From Dokdonia pacifica (lineage in GTDB: Bacteria > Bacteroidota > Bacteroidia > Flavobacteriales > Flavobacteriaceae), in assembly GCF_900188275.1 (NCBI RefSeq), contig NZ_FZNY01000014.1, forward strand, positions 1-50,349: a stretch of 50,349 nt of DNA, written 5' to 3'. This document shows positions 9,714-18,600 of this stretch, one piece after another. Made by a program: the position numbers and the translations under genes. Under the pieces are notes generated by a model. That model was not told the DNA's origin, ran no database searches, and saw only the letters and a list, made by a program, of their open reading frames with translations. Numbering within the stretch: position 1 is the first letter of the stretch; the number at the start of each line of letters is the position of its first letter.

Positions 9714-10226
9714 ATGACGATAAAACAAAAAAATACCACCTTACTTATTAGCTTCTTTGGAGTACTTATCCTTGGGTATTTTTTGTCTATTTCAGAAACA
9801 CTTTCATTAAAAAAGAATTACGATAATTTAAAACAGCAAGAACAGCTGTATGCAAATATCCCTAAACGATTACAGGTATTAGCCCAAAAAGAAAGACACT
9901 ATGATTCACTGTTAAAGCATTATCAAATCACAGAAACTTCTTTGCAGAATAATTTATTAAAAACCATAGACCGGTATGCTATAGATCATAATATTAAGAT
10001 TGTTTCATTTGATGAGCCACATAGTGTTTTTGAAAAAGGGAAACAAACAAACTCCTATGCTTTTAGAGTCTCTGGAGATTTTAACTCAATTCTGGGCTTA
10101 GCCTATCAATTAGAACAGCGTAGTAAGTTTGGGATGGTAAAGTCATTGGAATTTGAAAAAATCAAAAGCTTTCGAACAGGAAAAATCACACTAGAAGGGC
10201 AATTTATTTTACAATTAGTTCAATAA
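9714..10226 (+). CDS. GspM/PilO-like inner-membrane protein
   Basis: 170 residues with one N-terminal membrane helix (about 9-26), a coiled-coil linker (YDNLKQQEQLYANIPKRL) and a small periplasmic alpha/beta domain ending in strands SLEFEKIKSF and KITLEGQFILQLV. Size, topology and position directly after the GspL-like gene match GspM/PilO. It begins immediately after the previous stop. Sequence similarity alone would be weak, so the call rests on architecture and synteny. Confidence 0.75.
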   Translation: MTIKQKNTTLLISFFGVLILGYFLSISETLSLKKNYDNLKQQEQLYANIPKRLQVLAQKERHYDSLLKHYQITETSLQNNLLKTIDRYAIDHNIKIVSFDEPHSVFEKGKQTNSYAFRVSGDFNSILGLAYQLEQRSKFGMVKSLEFEKIKSFRTGKITLEGQFILQLVQ

Positions 10227-10235
10227 AAATAGATA

Positions 10236-10961
10236 ATGAAATTAAAACACACACATATTAATATAAGCCTATTCTCTTTAGGTTGTTTTATTCTTTTGTT
10301 GGGATGTAGCACTACCAAACAATTAGAGTTTGCTAAGGAAAAAAGCAATACAATATCCTTAGGAGCTATTGTAAAAAAAGAAGGTGCGTTAAAAAACAAT
10401 GTTGAGATCAAAGGAGTACCCGATCTTGATCAAAAAATACGTGTTTCAGTTATAGAAAAAGAGTTTACGAAAGCTTCTTTTTCTAAATATGTAAGGATAT
10501 TTGATACCCAAAAACCATCTATTGAATTTGATGATACTACAGAAAACAAACCGACATATTTTGAGATAGAGCTTATCGATGATATAGGATATGCAAGTAG
10601 TATTAATAACGATGTTACTTCGAGGGAGTATGTGAAAAATTCAAAAAAAGCAGGCGTTGTAAGCAAAATAGTAATGGTTTCTAAAAGTGCTGTAAGTTTT
10701 GAAAATATGACATCCGCTTTTTTGGAGGAAATAGAAAATCAATATGTTGTTAATGTATATAACAATGAAGAATTACTGGCAACACTTTCTTTTTCTGAAA
10801 TAGTTGTTTTTGATTATCAAATCTCTTTTTTCTGTTATGGTAAAAATCAGCGCAATCAAGTAGTTATAATGGATATTGTCGAAGAAGGGAAGTCGTGTAA
10901 GAGACCTTTAGAAAGAAAAGCTGAAAAATTAGAGACCATAAAAAAACTAATAGATTATTAA
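10236..10961 (+). CDS. Lipoprotein of unknown function in the secretion operon
   Basis: 241 residues with a lipoprotein signal peptide (LLLGCSTTK, lipidated Cys about residue 24). The mature part is mixed alpha/beta, with a likely strand-rich C-terminal half that includes SFFCYGKNQRNQV and an isolated Cys near the end. I recognise no family. It lies in the middle of the operon with 9- and 1-base gaps to its neighbours, which argues for a structural or assembly role, such as a pilotin for the secretin or a periplasmic/outer-membrane accessory. Pilotin is an inference from position and lipidation only. Confidence 0.7.
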   Translation: MKLKHTHINISLFSLGCFILLLGCSTTKQLEFAKEKSNTISLGAIVKKEGALKNNVEIKGVPDLDQKIRVSVIEKEFTKASFSKYVRIFDTQKPSIEFDDTTENKPTYFEIELIDDIGYASSINNDVTSREYVKNSKKAGVVSKIVMVSKSAVSFENMTSAFLEEIENQYVVNVYNNEELLATLSFSEIVVFDYQISFFCYGKNQRNQVVIMDIVEEGKSCKRPLERKAEKLETIKKLIDY

Positions 10962-10962
10962 A

Positions 10963-11634
10963 ATGGATAGTATGAAGAAATTAATCGCTCTTGTTTTTGG
11001 CGTTCTATGTATTTATAGCTGTGAAGAAATTGTAAGTGTACCTGATATTTCAGAAGATTTAATTACGCTGATTGCCCCTACAGATGATGCTGTATTAGAA
11101 AATCCTGAAGTGACTTTTACTTGGGAAGAGATCGAATTTGCAGATCAATATCAGATTCAAGTGGCAACGCCAAATTTCGCGCAGGCAAATCAAGTGGTCT
11201 TAGATACCATTTTAGGAGATTCTCTTCAGACATTTCGAAGTTTTACGACAAGTTTAGCCTCCAATAATTATCAGTGGCGTGTACGTGGGTTTAATAATAA
11301 TTTTCAAACTGATTATACAACTCAAAGTTTTGAAGTAGCTACGATAGAAGTGCCAATAAATTTATCAGAACAGAGCGTTGTGATACTCGCTCCTGAAGAT
11401 AATTTTGAAAGTGCAGATACGATGATAGGTTTATCATGGGAAGCATTAGAGGGTGCAAATTTATACAGGATCATCATTACGGATACTGTTGGTAATAGTA
11501 TCTTTTTAGAGCAAACAACTACAGATACAGAAATCACTGTAGATTTTGTTTCTGGAACCTATACTTGGGAAGTGCGAGGTGAAAATGAGAGTCAGAACAC
11601 GCCCTATACGCAGCAAACTATTACAATCTTATAG
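10963..11634 (+). CDS. Lipoprotein with two fibronectin-III-like domains
   Basis: 223 residues. The lipobox IYSC places the lipidated Cys near residue 20 (17 if the second Met is used). Two tandem beta-sandwich repeats follow, with the same pattern: IxLIAPTDDAVLENPEVTFTW...DQYQIQVA...YQWRVRGFNN and VVILAPEDNFESADTMIGLSW...NLYRIIIT...YTWEVRGENE. These resemble Fn3-like domains of Bacteroidota surface lipoproteins. No catalytic motif is visible. Located inside the secretion operon, it could bind substrate or the cell envelope near the secretin; this is inference. Confidence 0.75.
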   Translation: MDSMKKLIALVFGVLCIYSCEEIVSVPDISEDLITLIAPTDDAVLENPEVTFTWEEIEFADQYQIQVATPNFAQANQVVLDTILGDSLQTFRSFTTSLASNNYQWRVRGFNNNFQTDYTTQSFEVATIEVPINLSEQSVVILAPEDNFESADTMIGLSWEALEGANLYRIIITDTVGNSIFLEQTTTDTEITVDFVSGTYTWEVRGENESQNTPYTQQTITIL

Positions 11635-11637
11635 AAG

Positions 11638-12111
11638 ATGAATAAAAAGAAACGAACGAGATATTTGTTGATTGCCGTCATTTTAATTTACGGGGCGGTT
11701 ATTGCTCGTTTTTTTATGTTGAGTAATGATGGTGATTATAGCTTGCCTACAAATGAGCTAGTAGCTTCTTTTAAACCCACTAGCTATGATGTAAAAGAGA
11801 ACTTCACCATCAATAATGATTATAGAGACCCTTTTTTAGGAACATTAATAAGAGATAATAAAAATACATCTAGCGACTCAAGAAAAGAAATTACCAATAA
11901 AAAAGAAGCCTACTTTCCAGCGATAACATATTTAGGAATTATATCTGATGCGGGCTCTTCCAAAAAAGTACTCTCTCTTAGAATCAATGCTAAAGAATAT
12001 GTAATTAAAGAAGGAAATACGGTAGATAGTATTCAGGTAATTTCAGGAAATAGGCAAAGCCTACTAGTTTCTTATAAAGGAAAACGCAAACGCATTACAA
12101 TTTCAGATTAA
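11638..12111 (+). CDS. GspC/PilP-like periplasmic connector
   Basis: 157 residues: one N-terminal membrane helix (about 9-27), a low-complexity linker, the YRDPFLG motif typical of PilP/GspC homology regions, and a short beta domain (AITYLGIISDAGSSKKVLSL...YVIKEGNTVDSIQV...LLVSYKGKRKRITI). These proteins bridge the inner-membrane L/M proteins to secretin N-domains. Three bases separate it from the previous stop, and its stop overlaps the next ATG (TAATG). Confidence 0.8.
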   Translation: MNKKKRTRYLLIAVILIYGAVIARFFMLSNDGDYSLPTNELVASFKPTSYDVKENFTINNDYRDPFLGTLIRDNKNTSSDSRKEITNKKEAYFPAITYLGIISDAGSSKKVLSLRINAKEYVIKEGNTVDSIQVISGNRQSLLVSYKGKRKRITISD

Positions 12112-13382
12112 TGTTACTAAACAAAAAGATAAAAGCAGGAGCATTACAATTTACTATTTTAGTAAGTGTTGTAATAGCTGCAATACTTAGTGCTTTTATT
12201 TTAATTAGTTATTCTCAATTACGCTTTGAAAAGCAATTACAACGGTCTTCTAATGTTATAAAACTAGTTCATGATGGTATTAATTATGCAAAACAAAAAG
12301 CGATTGTATATAATGACAGTATATCTATACAACTAGAGGAAGAAATGGCAGAAGAGATAACACTTTATAAAACCCATTGGGGTATTTTTGATAAAGTCAT
12401 TTCTAGAGGGAAAAGTAAAATTTTTGTATCTCAGAATATAGCGCTCTTAGGGGGGCAGTTATCCAAAGATAAGCGTCCAGCTGTTTATTTGGAGGATAGT
12501 AATTCCCCTTTAGTAGTTGTGGGAAATACAACAATTCAAGGGAATGTAATCCTTCCAAGACAAGGAGTAAGGCCAGGGAATATTGCAGGAAACTACTATA
12601 ATGGCACCTCGTTAGTGTATGGAGGAATCAAACAAGACGCCTCTGTAAAACCTCAAATCACAGAAGAAAAAAAAGACTATATAAAGAGTTTGTTATTTGG
12701 AGATCTTCCGCAAGAAGACTCATTACTTATTCGTTCTAGTGCTTCTAAAATTACTGCTACCTTCAAAACAAACCCTAAATGGCTATATCGCCCAGATGCG
12801 ATAGAAATCGGGAATCAAGAAATTAGAAATAATATTATTATAAAATCGGATAGTTTAATTCGTATATCCGCTTTCGCGAAAGCGGATAATATCATATTAA
12901 TTGCTCCTTATATTGAAATTGATGCCAATGTAGAGGGCTCTTTTCAAGCCTTTGCATCAAAGGGTATTAGTGTAGGAGAAAACACAAAACTGTCTTATCC
13001 ATCTGTTTTAGTTGTTCTTGAAAATGAAAATACTATTAATAGTAATCAAGAAGAGTTACAAGGAATTGTTTTAAAAAAAGGGAGCATAATTTCTGGAAGT
13101 GTAATTCATTTAAAAGGCTCAGAAAACACTTATCAAAAACCTATGATTACTATTAATGAAGATGCGATGGTTCAAGGGGAAATATATAGCGATCATAGCG
13201 TTCAAATAGAAGGTATTGTAAAAGGTTCTGTTTATACACATCAGTTTGCTATACAAGCTAGAGGTTCAGTGTATAAAAACCATCTTTTTGATGCCACTAT
13301 TGACAGTAGAAATTTCCCAGAATCATTTTGTGGAGTGATAACTACCGAAACAGAAACAAACGTAGTGCAATGGTTGGATTAA
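12111..13382 (+). CDS. Pilin-like N-terminus joined to a bactofilin-like beta-helical body (GspK position)
   Basis: 423 residues. The N-terminus (KIKAGALQFTILVSVVIAAILSAFILISY) looks like a class III prepilin: a short basic leader, Gly, then a long hydrophobic helix. It lacks the Glu at +5, as GspK minor pseudopilins do. The rest is not GspK-like: repeated short hydrophobic strands (VVVGNTTIQGNVILP, NIILIAPYIEIDANVEGS, MITINEDAMVQGEIYSDHSVQIEGIVKGSVYTHQF) resemble the stacked beta-helix of bactofilins and polymer-forming proteins. It lies between GspC-like and GspI-like genes. Inference: a large tip pseudopilin. A 24-base palindrome lies inside it. Confidence 0.7.
   Translation: MLLNKKIKAGALQFTILVSVVIAAILSAFILISYSQLRFEKQLQRSSNVIKLVHDGINYAKQKAIVYNDSISIQLEEEMAEEITLYKTHWGIFDKVISRGKSKIFVSQNIALLGGQLSKDKRPAVYLEDSNSPLVVVGNTTIQGNVILPRQGVRPGNIAGNYYNGTSLVYGGIKQDASVKPQITEEKKDYIKSLLFGDLPQEDSLLIRSSASKITATFKTNPKWLYRPDAIEIGNQEIRNNIIIKSDSLIRISAFAKADNIILIAPYIEIDANVEGSFQAFASKGISVGENTKLSYPSVLVVLENENTINSNQEELQGIVLKKGSIISGSVIHLKGSENTYQKPMITINEDAMVQGEIYSDHSVQIEGIVKGSVYTHQFAIQARGSVYKNHLFDATIDSRNFPESFCGVITTETETNVVQWLD
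12865..12888. repeat. 24-base perfect palindrome centred on CGCG
   Basis: TATCCGCTTTCG and its exact reverse complement form a perfect 24-base palindrome within the bactofilin-like pilin gene, in frame and without a stop. Half-palindromes with the same TTTCGCGAAA core occur at 25167-25178 (left half) and 44065-44079 (right half). I recall CGCTTTCGCGAAAGCG as a frequent dispersed repeat in Flavobacteriia; its function is not known to me. Confidence 0.9.
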
Positions 13383-13699
13383 AAAAGAAAATACCCGCCT
13401 CTACGCTCATGGAAACTTTGGTGGCCACAAGTATTATTTTGATTGTTTTTGTGGTTGCTTCTTTAGTGCTGATGAACACTTTTAAATCGGTAGCAGAGCG
13501 GGATACATTTTCTGTGCAGAATCGATTAGAGAAATTACAGTATCTAATAAAGCATGAAAAGATAACCCTTCCATATGATGAAACATATGATACCTATGAA
13601 ATCTCTATAGTAGCGATACAAGAAGATGTAGAATATATAATCTATAGTGCAAAAAAGACAGCGCAGTCAAAACCATTAGTGATAAAGCAAGTTAGATGA
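13370..13699 (+). CDS. Pseudopilin, GspI-like
   Basis: About 109 residues from ATG 13370 (MVGLKKKIPASTLMETL). This start is preferred over an upstream in-frame TTG because it gives a normal basic leader; it overlaps the preceding gene by 13 bases. The leader is followed by A-S-T-L-M-E with Glu at +5 or +6 depending on the processing site, then a hydrophobic helix (LVATSIILIVFVVASLVLM). The small size and position between the K-like and J-like genes fit GspI. The short C-terminal domain has no distinguishing motif. Confidence 0.8.
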   Translation: MVGLKKKIPASTLMETLVATSIILIVFVVASLVLMNTFKSVAERDTFSVQNRLEKLQYLIKHEKITLPYDETYDTYEISIVAIQEDVEYIIYSAKKTAQSKPLVIKQVR

Positions 13700-14172
13700 C
13701 AAAAAAACATAAAATACCTGCTTTTACCCTTAGTGAGATACTTGTGGTCTTAGCGATTACAAGTATTGTTATTACAATAGCATTTACGGTACTCAGTTTA
13801 ATTTCAAAGCAATTTATTACCATGCAATCGCGATATGAAGAGCGTACTGAGGTAACGAAATTTAAACAACGATTACTGTTTGATTTTGAAAAAGGATCTC
13901 AGATATTTTGGAATGAAAAAATACAAGAGTTAAGTATTACCCATCAAGATGAAGTGACTCGTTATGAGATGACTTCAGAATATGTGTTAAGAGATTCAGA
14001 TACGATTGATTTGAAAGTTTTGAATACACAACTTTATTATAAAGGAGATACTATAGAAGAGGGAATAGTTGATGGTATAGAAATAGAGTTAGAAGCAACA
14101 GGAAGGGCAGTTCAATTTTTTGTTTCAAAAGAAATAGATGCTAGGCAGATAGTACAAGAGTTATGGGATTAA
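13696..14172 (+). CDS. Pseudopilin, GspJ-like
   Basis: 158 residues with a prepilin leader (MTKKHKIPA), F-T-L-S-E carrying the conserved +5 Glu, and a hydrophobic helix (ILVVLAITSIVITIAFTVLSLI). A mostly beta C-terminal domain with charged loops follows. It overlaps the previous stop by four bases and the next start by ten. Size and order suggest the GspJ minor pseudopilin, though I and J assignments rest on position. Confidence 0.8.
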   Translation: MTKKHKIPAFTLSEILVVLAITSIVITIAFTVLSLISKQFITMQSRYEERTEVTKFKQRLLFDFEKGSQIFWNEKIQELSITHQDEVTRYEMTSEYVLRDSDTIDLKVLNTQLYYKGDTIEEGIVDGIEIELEATGRAVQFFVSKEIDARQIVQELWD

Positions 14173-15296
14173 AGGTAAAAGATATAAAAAAAGAAAAGCT
14201 ATCAGAGAATAGCGAATCTTCTCTTGATACTATCTTGAAGAAAGAGATTACACTATTTGGAAATTCTTTTGGTTCTAAAAAGAAAGAGCAATTTTATACA
14301 GAGCTAAGTGTACTTCTCAAATCGGGAATTCGTCTTAAAGATGCCTTGTATTTAATTTCTGAATCTCAAAAAAAGAAAGAGGATACAGAACTATTTTTGG
14401 GTATTGGGAATCGTATTATCGCTGGAGATGACTTTTCTAAAATCCTTAAAGAACATACATACTTTTCTACCTATGAAGAGCATTCAGTAAGAATAGGAGA
14501 AGAAAGCGGTGCTCTGGAGAAGGTGACAGCATCACTGGCTGATTTTTATAAACGTAAAAATGAACAACGACGTAACATTAAAAATGCATTAACCTACCCT
14601 GTTTTTTTGCTGATCACTGCTTTTTTGGCGGTGACTTTTATGTTGCGATTTGTAGTTCCTATTTTTCAGGATATGTTTAGACAGAATGATGTAGACCTTC
14701 CTGTGATTACACAATCAGTAATTTCAATATCTGAATGGATAGGCACCTATGGTTGGTTATTTTTAGTAGTAATCCTTTTATTCATTATTTTTCAAAAGCA
14801 ATTAGCTAAAAAGAAATGGTATCGATCTAAAAGAGATATTTTTTTAATGAGATTACCACTGATAGGATCTTTTGTGAAAACATCTAATATTGCACGTTTT
14901 TTACAAGCAGTTTCCTTACTAGTAAGCACGAAGGTATCTATCCCACAAAGTATTCATTTAGCTAAAGAAATGATTGATTTCTATCCTTTAGAAAAGGATT
15001 TAGAAAAAGTAGAAGAAGATATTCAAAAAGGAAGGAATTTAAGCGATAGTTTAAAAGAATATCCTCTTTTTGATAACAAAATGGTAGCTCTTGTTCGAGT
15101 TGCTGAAGAGACCAATAAAACAGAGTTTGTATTTCAAAGACTTAGTGAGCAATACAATGAAGAAGTCCTTCAGAAATCTAAAACATTTTCTACATTGTTA
15201 GAGCCTATCATCATTCTTGTTGTAGGTTTTATAATTGGTGTTATTTTGATATCTATGTATCTTCCTATGTTTGAGATAGGGAATGTACTTAAATAA
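14163..15296 (+). CDS. gspF: GspF/PilC inner-membrane platform protein
   Basis: 377 residues: a charged N-terminal extension (about 1-50), then two T2SSF domains. The first has FYTELSVLLKSGIRLKDALYLISES and EESGALEKVTASLADFY, followed by membrane helices at about 140-165 and 190-212. The second repeats the pattern (IARFLQAVSLLVSTKVSIPQSIHLA, VALVRVAEETNKTEFVFQRLSEQYNEEV) and ends in a membrane helix (LEPIIILVVGFIIGVILISMYLPMF). These are diagnostic of GspF/PilC. It is the last gene of the operon, and two hairpins follow it. Confidence 0.96.
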   Translation: MGLKVKDIKKEKLSENSESSLDTILKKEITLFGNSFGSKKKEQFYTELSVLLKSGIRLKDALYLISESQKKKEDTELFLGIGNRIIAGDDFSKILKEHTYFSTYEEHSVRIGEESGALEKVTASLADFYKRKNEQRRNIKNALTYPVFLLITAFLAVTFMLRFVVPIFQDMFRQNDVDLPVITQSVISISEWIGTYGWLFLVVILLFIIFQKQLAKKKWYRSKRDIFLMRLPLIGSFVKTSNIARFLQAVSLLVSTKVSIPQSIHLAKEMIDFYPLEKDLEKVEEDIQKGRNLSDSLKEYPLFDNKMVALVRVAEETNKTEFVFQRLSEQYNEEVLQKSKTFSTLLEPIIILVVGFIIGVILISMYLPMFEIGNVLK

Positions 15297-15298
15297 AA

Positions 15299-15330
15299 AA
15301 GATCGGTCAAAACCTGCATGACCGATCTTA
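15299..15330 (+). terminator. Terminator-like hairpin after the secretion operon
   Basis: GATCGGTCA at 15301 pairs with TGACCGATC at 15319-15327, with a 9-base loop, directly after the gspF stop. The T-tract is weak. Confidence 0.75.
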
Positions 15331-15380
15331 ATATTGTATAATAGTTTACTTGTTCTTTAGAAACCTTCTGATAAAAAAAG

Positions 15381-15417
15381 AACTACTATTATGAAAAGAA
15401 AGTACAATAGTAGTTTT
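15381..15417 (+). terminator. Second hairpin with T-run in the convergent intergenic region
   Basis: AACTACTATT (15381-15390) pairs with AATAGTAGTT (15406-15415), followed by TTT. An A-run precedes it, so it could act in both directions between the secretion operon and the convergent RHS gene. Confidence 0.7.
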
Positions 15418-15678
15418 TAAGCCTTTCATATACAAGCTATTTAAACTAGTGTTTCAATAGTTTCAGTGATTTGTGTTATTAGAAATCAATAATCAATCTT
15501 TAAATGAGCTACTAGATGTTCTTGTTTTACGGAAAATAAATAGTACTTTATATGATTATGACTTTTTATTTCTATATTATTTAATTGATTGATCTTCAGA
15601 TTAAAAAGAAAATATCTGCCAATTCTCTATAATCAATTATAGTTCATTTAAAATGTAGAGATGTAAAGCGCAAACGTG
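15418..15678. other. Intergenic region downstream of the - strand RHS gene
   Basis: About 260 AT-rich bases follow the RHS stop on the - strand. I see no open frame with coding character and no immunity-like gene, in contrast to the RHS gene at the right end of the window. Confidence 0.6.
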
Positions 15679-18600
15679 TTATCTTTTTTTTCTTTTGTTA
15701 AATCCACTCCCTGTATTTGATACTTCATAACCAACTTTAAAACCAACAGCACCTAATCCAACTTCTGCCTTAGCCGCTGACCTAAATTCTTTAGTGTTCT
15801 GGTTACTGATTGATACTAATTCACTACTAGCACCAATAGATGCAAATGATGCGCCAATAGTGATGCCAATTTTATATCCAGCGATAGTTATAGAAGGGGT
15901 TAAACTTACTTCTGCTACATGTCCCCGTATGCCTATGCCTATATCTAGACCTTGATTTCCATTTTCTTCATTATAAAACCCAGCTCCAGCAAACCCATCT
16001 ACATGAAAAACTGAAGCATCACCTTCCAAACTTTTTGTCGTGCCAGCACCTAGTGAGCCTGGGGGTGATAGATCTGATGACCCACTAAATTCGAGAGCTA
16101 AACCAGAAGCACTACCACTTATATGTCTACTTGTAGGCCCTTTATCAGATTCATAACCAGCTGTAAACCCTCTAAGCACAGCATTAGCTTCGCCAATTAA
16201 AGGATTCATTGCCCTAGCTTCGATTTTAAATCCATTGAATCTACTTCCGCCTTTGGTTTCTTCTACATGACTTCCTTGAGATTTAAAATATACTGGTACC
16301 TGGGGACTCTGCCCAGCAAGACTGGCATCGATTGGTGCAGGCCCATGATCATTAGGGTTTCCGCCTCCATTATAACCTACATGGTTTGTGTCGAACTCTT
16401 TACAGGGCACATTACCACAGGGTCCTACGCGACCTTGGGGAGCTCTTCCATCGGGATCTGTAAAGTAAATAGGGTTATCAAAGGCATAATTATAAGGGCT
16501 GTGTCTTCTCATTAGTTCTGCTAGAGGATCGATATTCATCCATCGCCCAATGGCAGAATCATAATTTCTGGCACCAAAATCATACCACTCTAAATCAAGT
16601 TCGGAATTTAATTCCTTACCCCCAAACTTATAAGCTTGAGCTAGAGAGTTTCCATTGGTTGTAATTATCGTATTATACCCTGCTTGTTTTAACCCGAATG
16701 GATAGTAATTCGATTCTTCGATAATTTCAGAACTAGGGTTGATAACTCCATCTTTGTTGGAATCAGCATAGCTCAGTCTCACATTACCTATATGATCTTT
16801 GTATTGGAATACATAGTTATAACTTGAATATGTAGTTTGCCCATCTCCTTTATCAAATCCTTTAACCGATTTAGATGTTCCAGCTACAGGCTCAATATAT
16901 CCTTCGGGGTGATTAAAAAACTGTAATACAGGATCATTAATGCCTATTTTTTTGTAAATAAAATTTCCATTGTATTGAGTTGTAGCATTAGGTGATCCAT
17001 CATCAGGAATATAGATCTTAGCGAGTCTTGTCCCTAAAGCATCATAAATATAATCAACACTTTTTAACCATATTGATTGATCATTGCTTCCAATACTATT
17101 TATACTTTTTGGCAAACCTAAATGATTATACGAAATATTGGTAATATTTTTATTTTTATCGCTAATCAAGTGCCCGTTTGCATCATACTCAAAGTCGTCT
17201 TCCAAAGTGTTGAGGTCATTAAATCCTTTTGTTTTTTGTATTGGATTAGTTGTATTATCGGTTACGGAATTTAATTGGTTTCCATAATAGTTATAGGTTA
17301 GCTGATCCCAGAGAGCAGGACCATTAATGCCATTATATCCATTTCGTGTTAAACTTTGAATGTTGCCATTTTTATCATATTGAAGACCCCAAATACTATG
17401 ATTATCTGCCTGATCTAATAGGGTCCCTTTCCTGCTATATGCAGCTGTTAATCTATTAAGGTTGTCATATTTGTAACCGTACCCGTGTTTGTCAGAATCT
17501 TCACTTCTGCTTCTCCAAATGGTTTGGGCAATATTTCCATTATACAAAGGCTCAGCGTAAGTTGGATCTCCCGCTGTCCCTTCGATATTTGTATAATTGA
17601 TTTTAAATTTAAATAAGTCATTGGAAGCTTTTCCATCTAACTGTTCATTTACATCATTTATATCGGTTAACCAGCCTCTAATATTGTGTGCATAATTAAT
17701 ATTTTGAAGTGTATTGTTTAGAGTAGGGTTAAACAAATTAAATTTACTAATTTGTGATGTAGGAGTGTAAAATATGCCTTTACCTAATAAATCACCCTCC
17801 GAGTTATTACTGATTGTGTAAAATGGTGTGTCTCCATTTCTTCTAAATATGATATCTCCATTGGTTGTTCGTTCGATAGAAAATTCATCTCCTGGTATAT
17901 ACCCTTCATAAATACTAGGAAGTTCATTTCCGTCTTTGATAATGAAAATATCATTTTCATTATCATTATTCCCATCATTAGTTGAGTGCTTTATTCCATA
18001 CTCAATATAATTTGGATCGATTCCTCCTATGCCATTTCCATAAATTAGACCAACTTTAATAAAGGCGCTTGGCGAATCAATTATATAACTAATGCCTCCT
18101 TCTTCAGAAAGCTTACCTTTGGTTGCTAAACTAGCATCCCAACTACTTTCAGAACTCGTTTTCAAAATGGTTCCGTCAAAAGTAACGTCTAGGTTATTAG
18201 TAATTCCAGTGTACCCATCCAAAATTGTTACACCTCCTACATTTTTTATCGAAAGCATTCCTAAATCGTCATATTCATTTTCTACAATTAACTGTAGAGG
18301 TTCATCATCAATTTTTTGTTTATGACTTAACTGCCTGCCTGTGTGATCGTAATGAAAATAATCATAAACATTAATATCTGGCTTTCCGTTTTTTGAATGT
18401 GTAGTTAACGACTCTATAGGTTTTCCAAGAAAATCTATTTTAAGTTTAACAATGTCATCAGTTTCTAAGTATTCATTAATTGAACGAGTATAAATAGTCC
18501 TTCCTTTTTCATCATAGAGGTTGAAAGAAGTAATCCAATTATTGGTGTCTAACACCTTAACTTTGGATACACTTGATAGTCCCTTAATATTTGTTGTACA

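Noticed and set aside
9503-9739. Antisense frame over the end of the GspL-like gene
   Set aside because: It overlaps two well-supported + strand genes and has no independent coding evidence.
16267-16515. Open frame on + strand inside the RHS gene
   Set aside because: It lies fully inside the well-supported RHS gene on the other strand, with a sequence typical of an antisense shadow. The same applies to other antisense frames in the secretin, RHS and NACHT genes.
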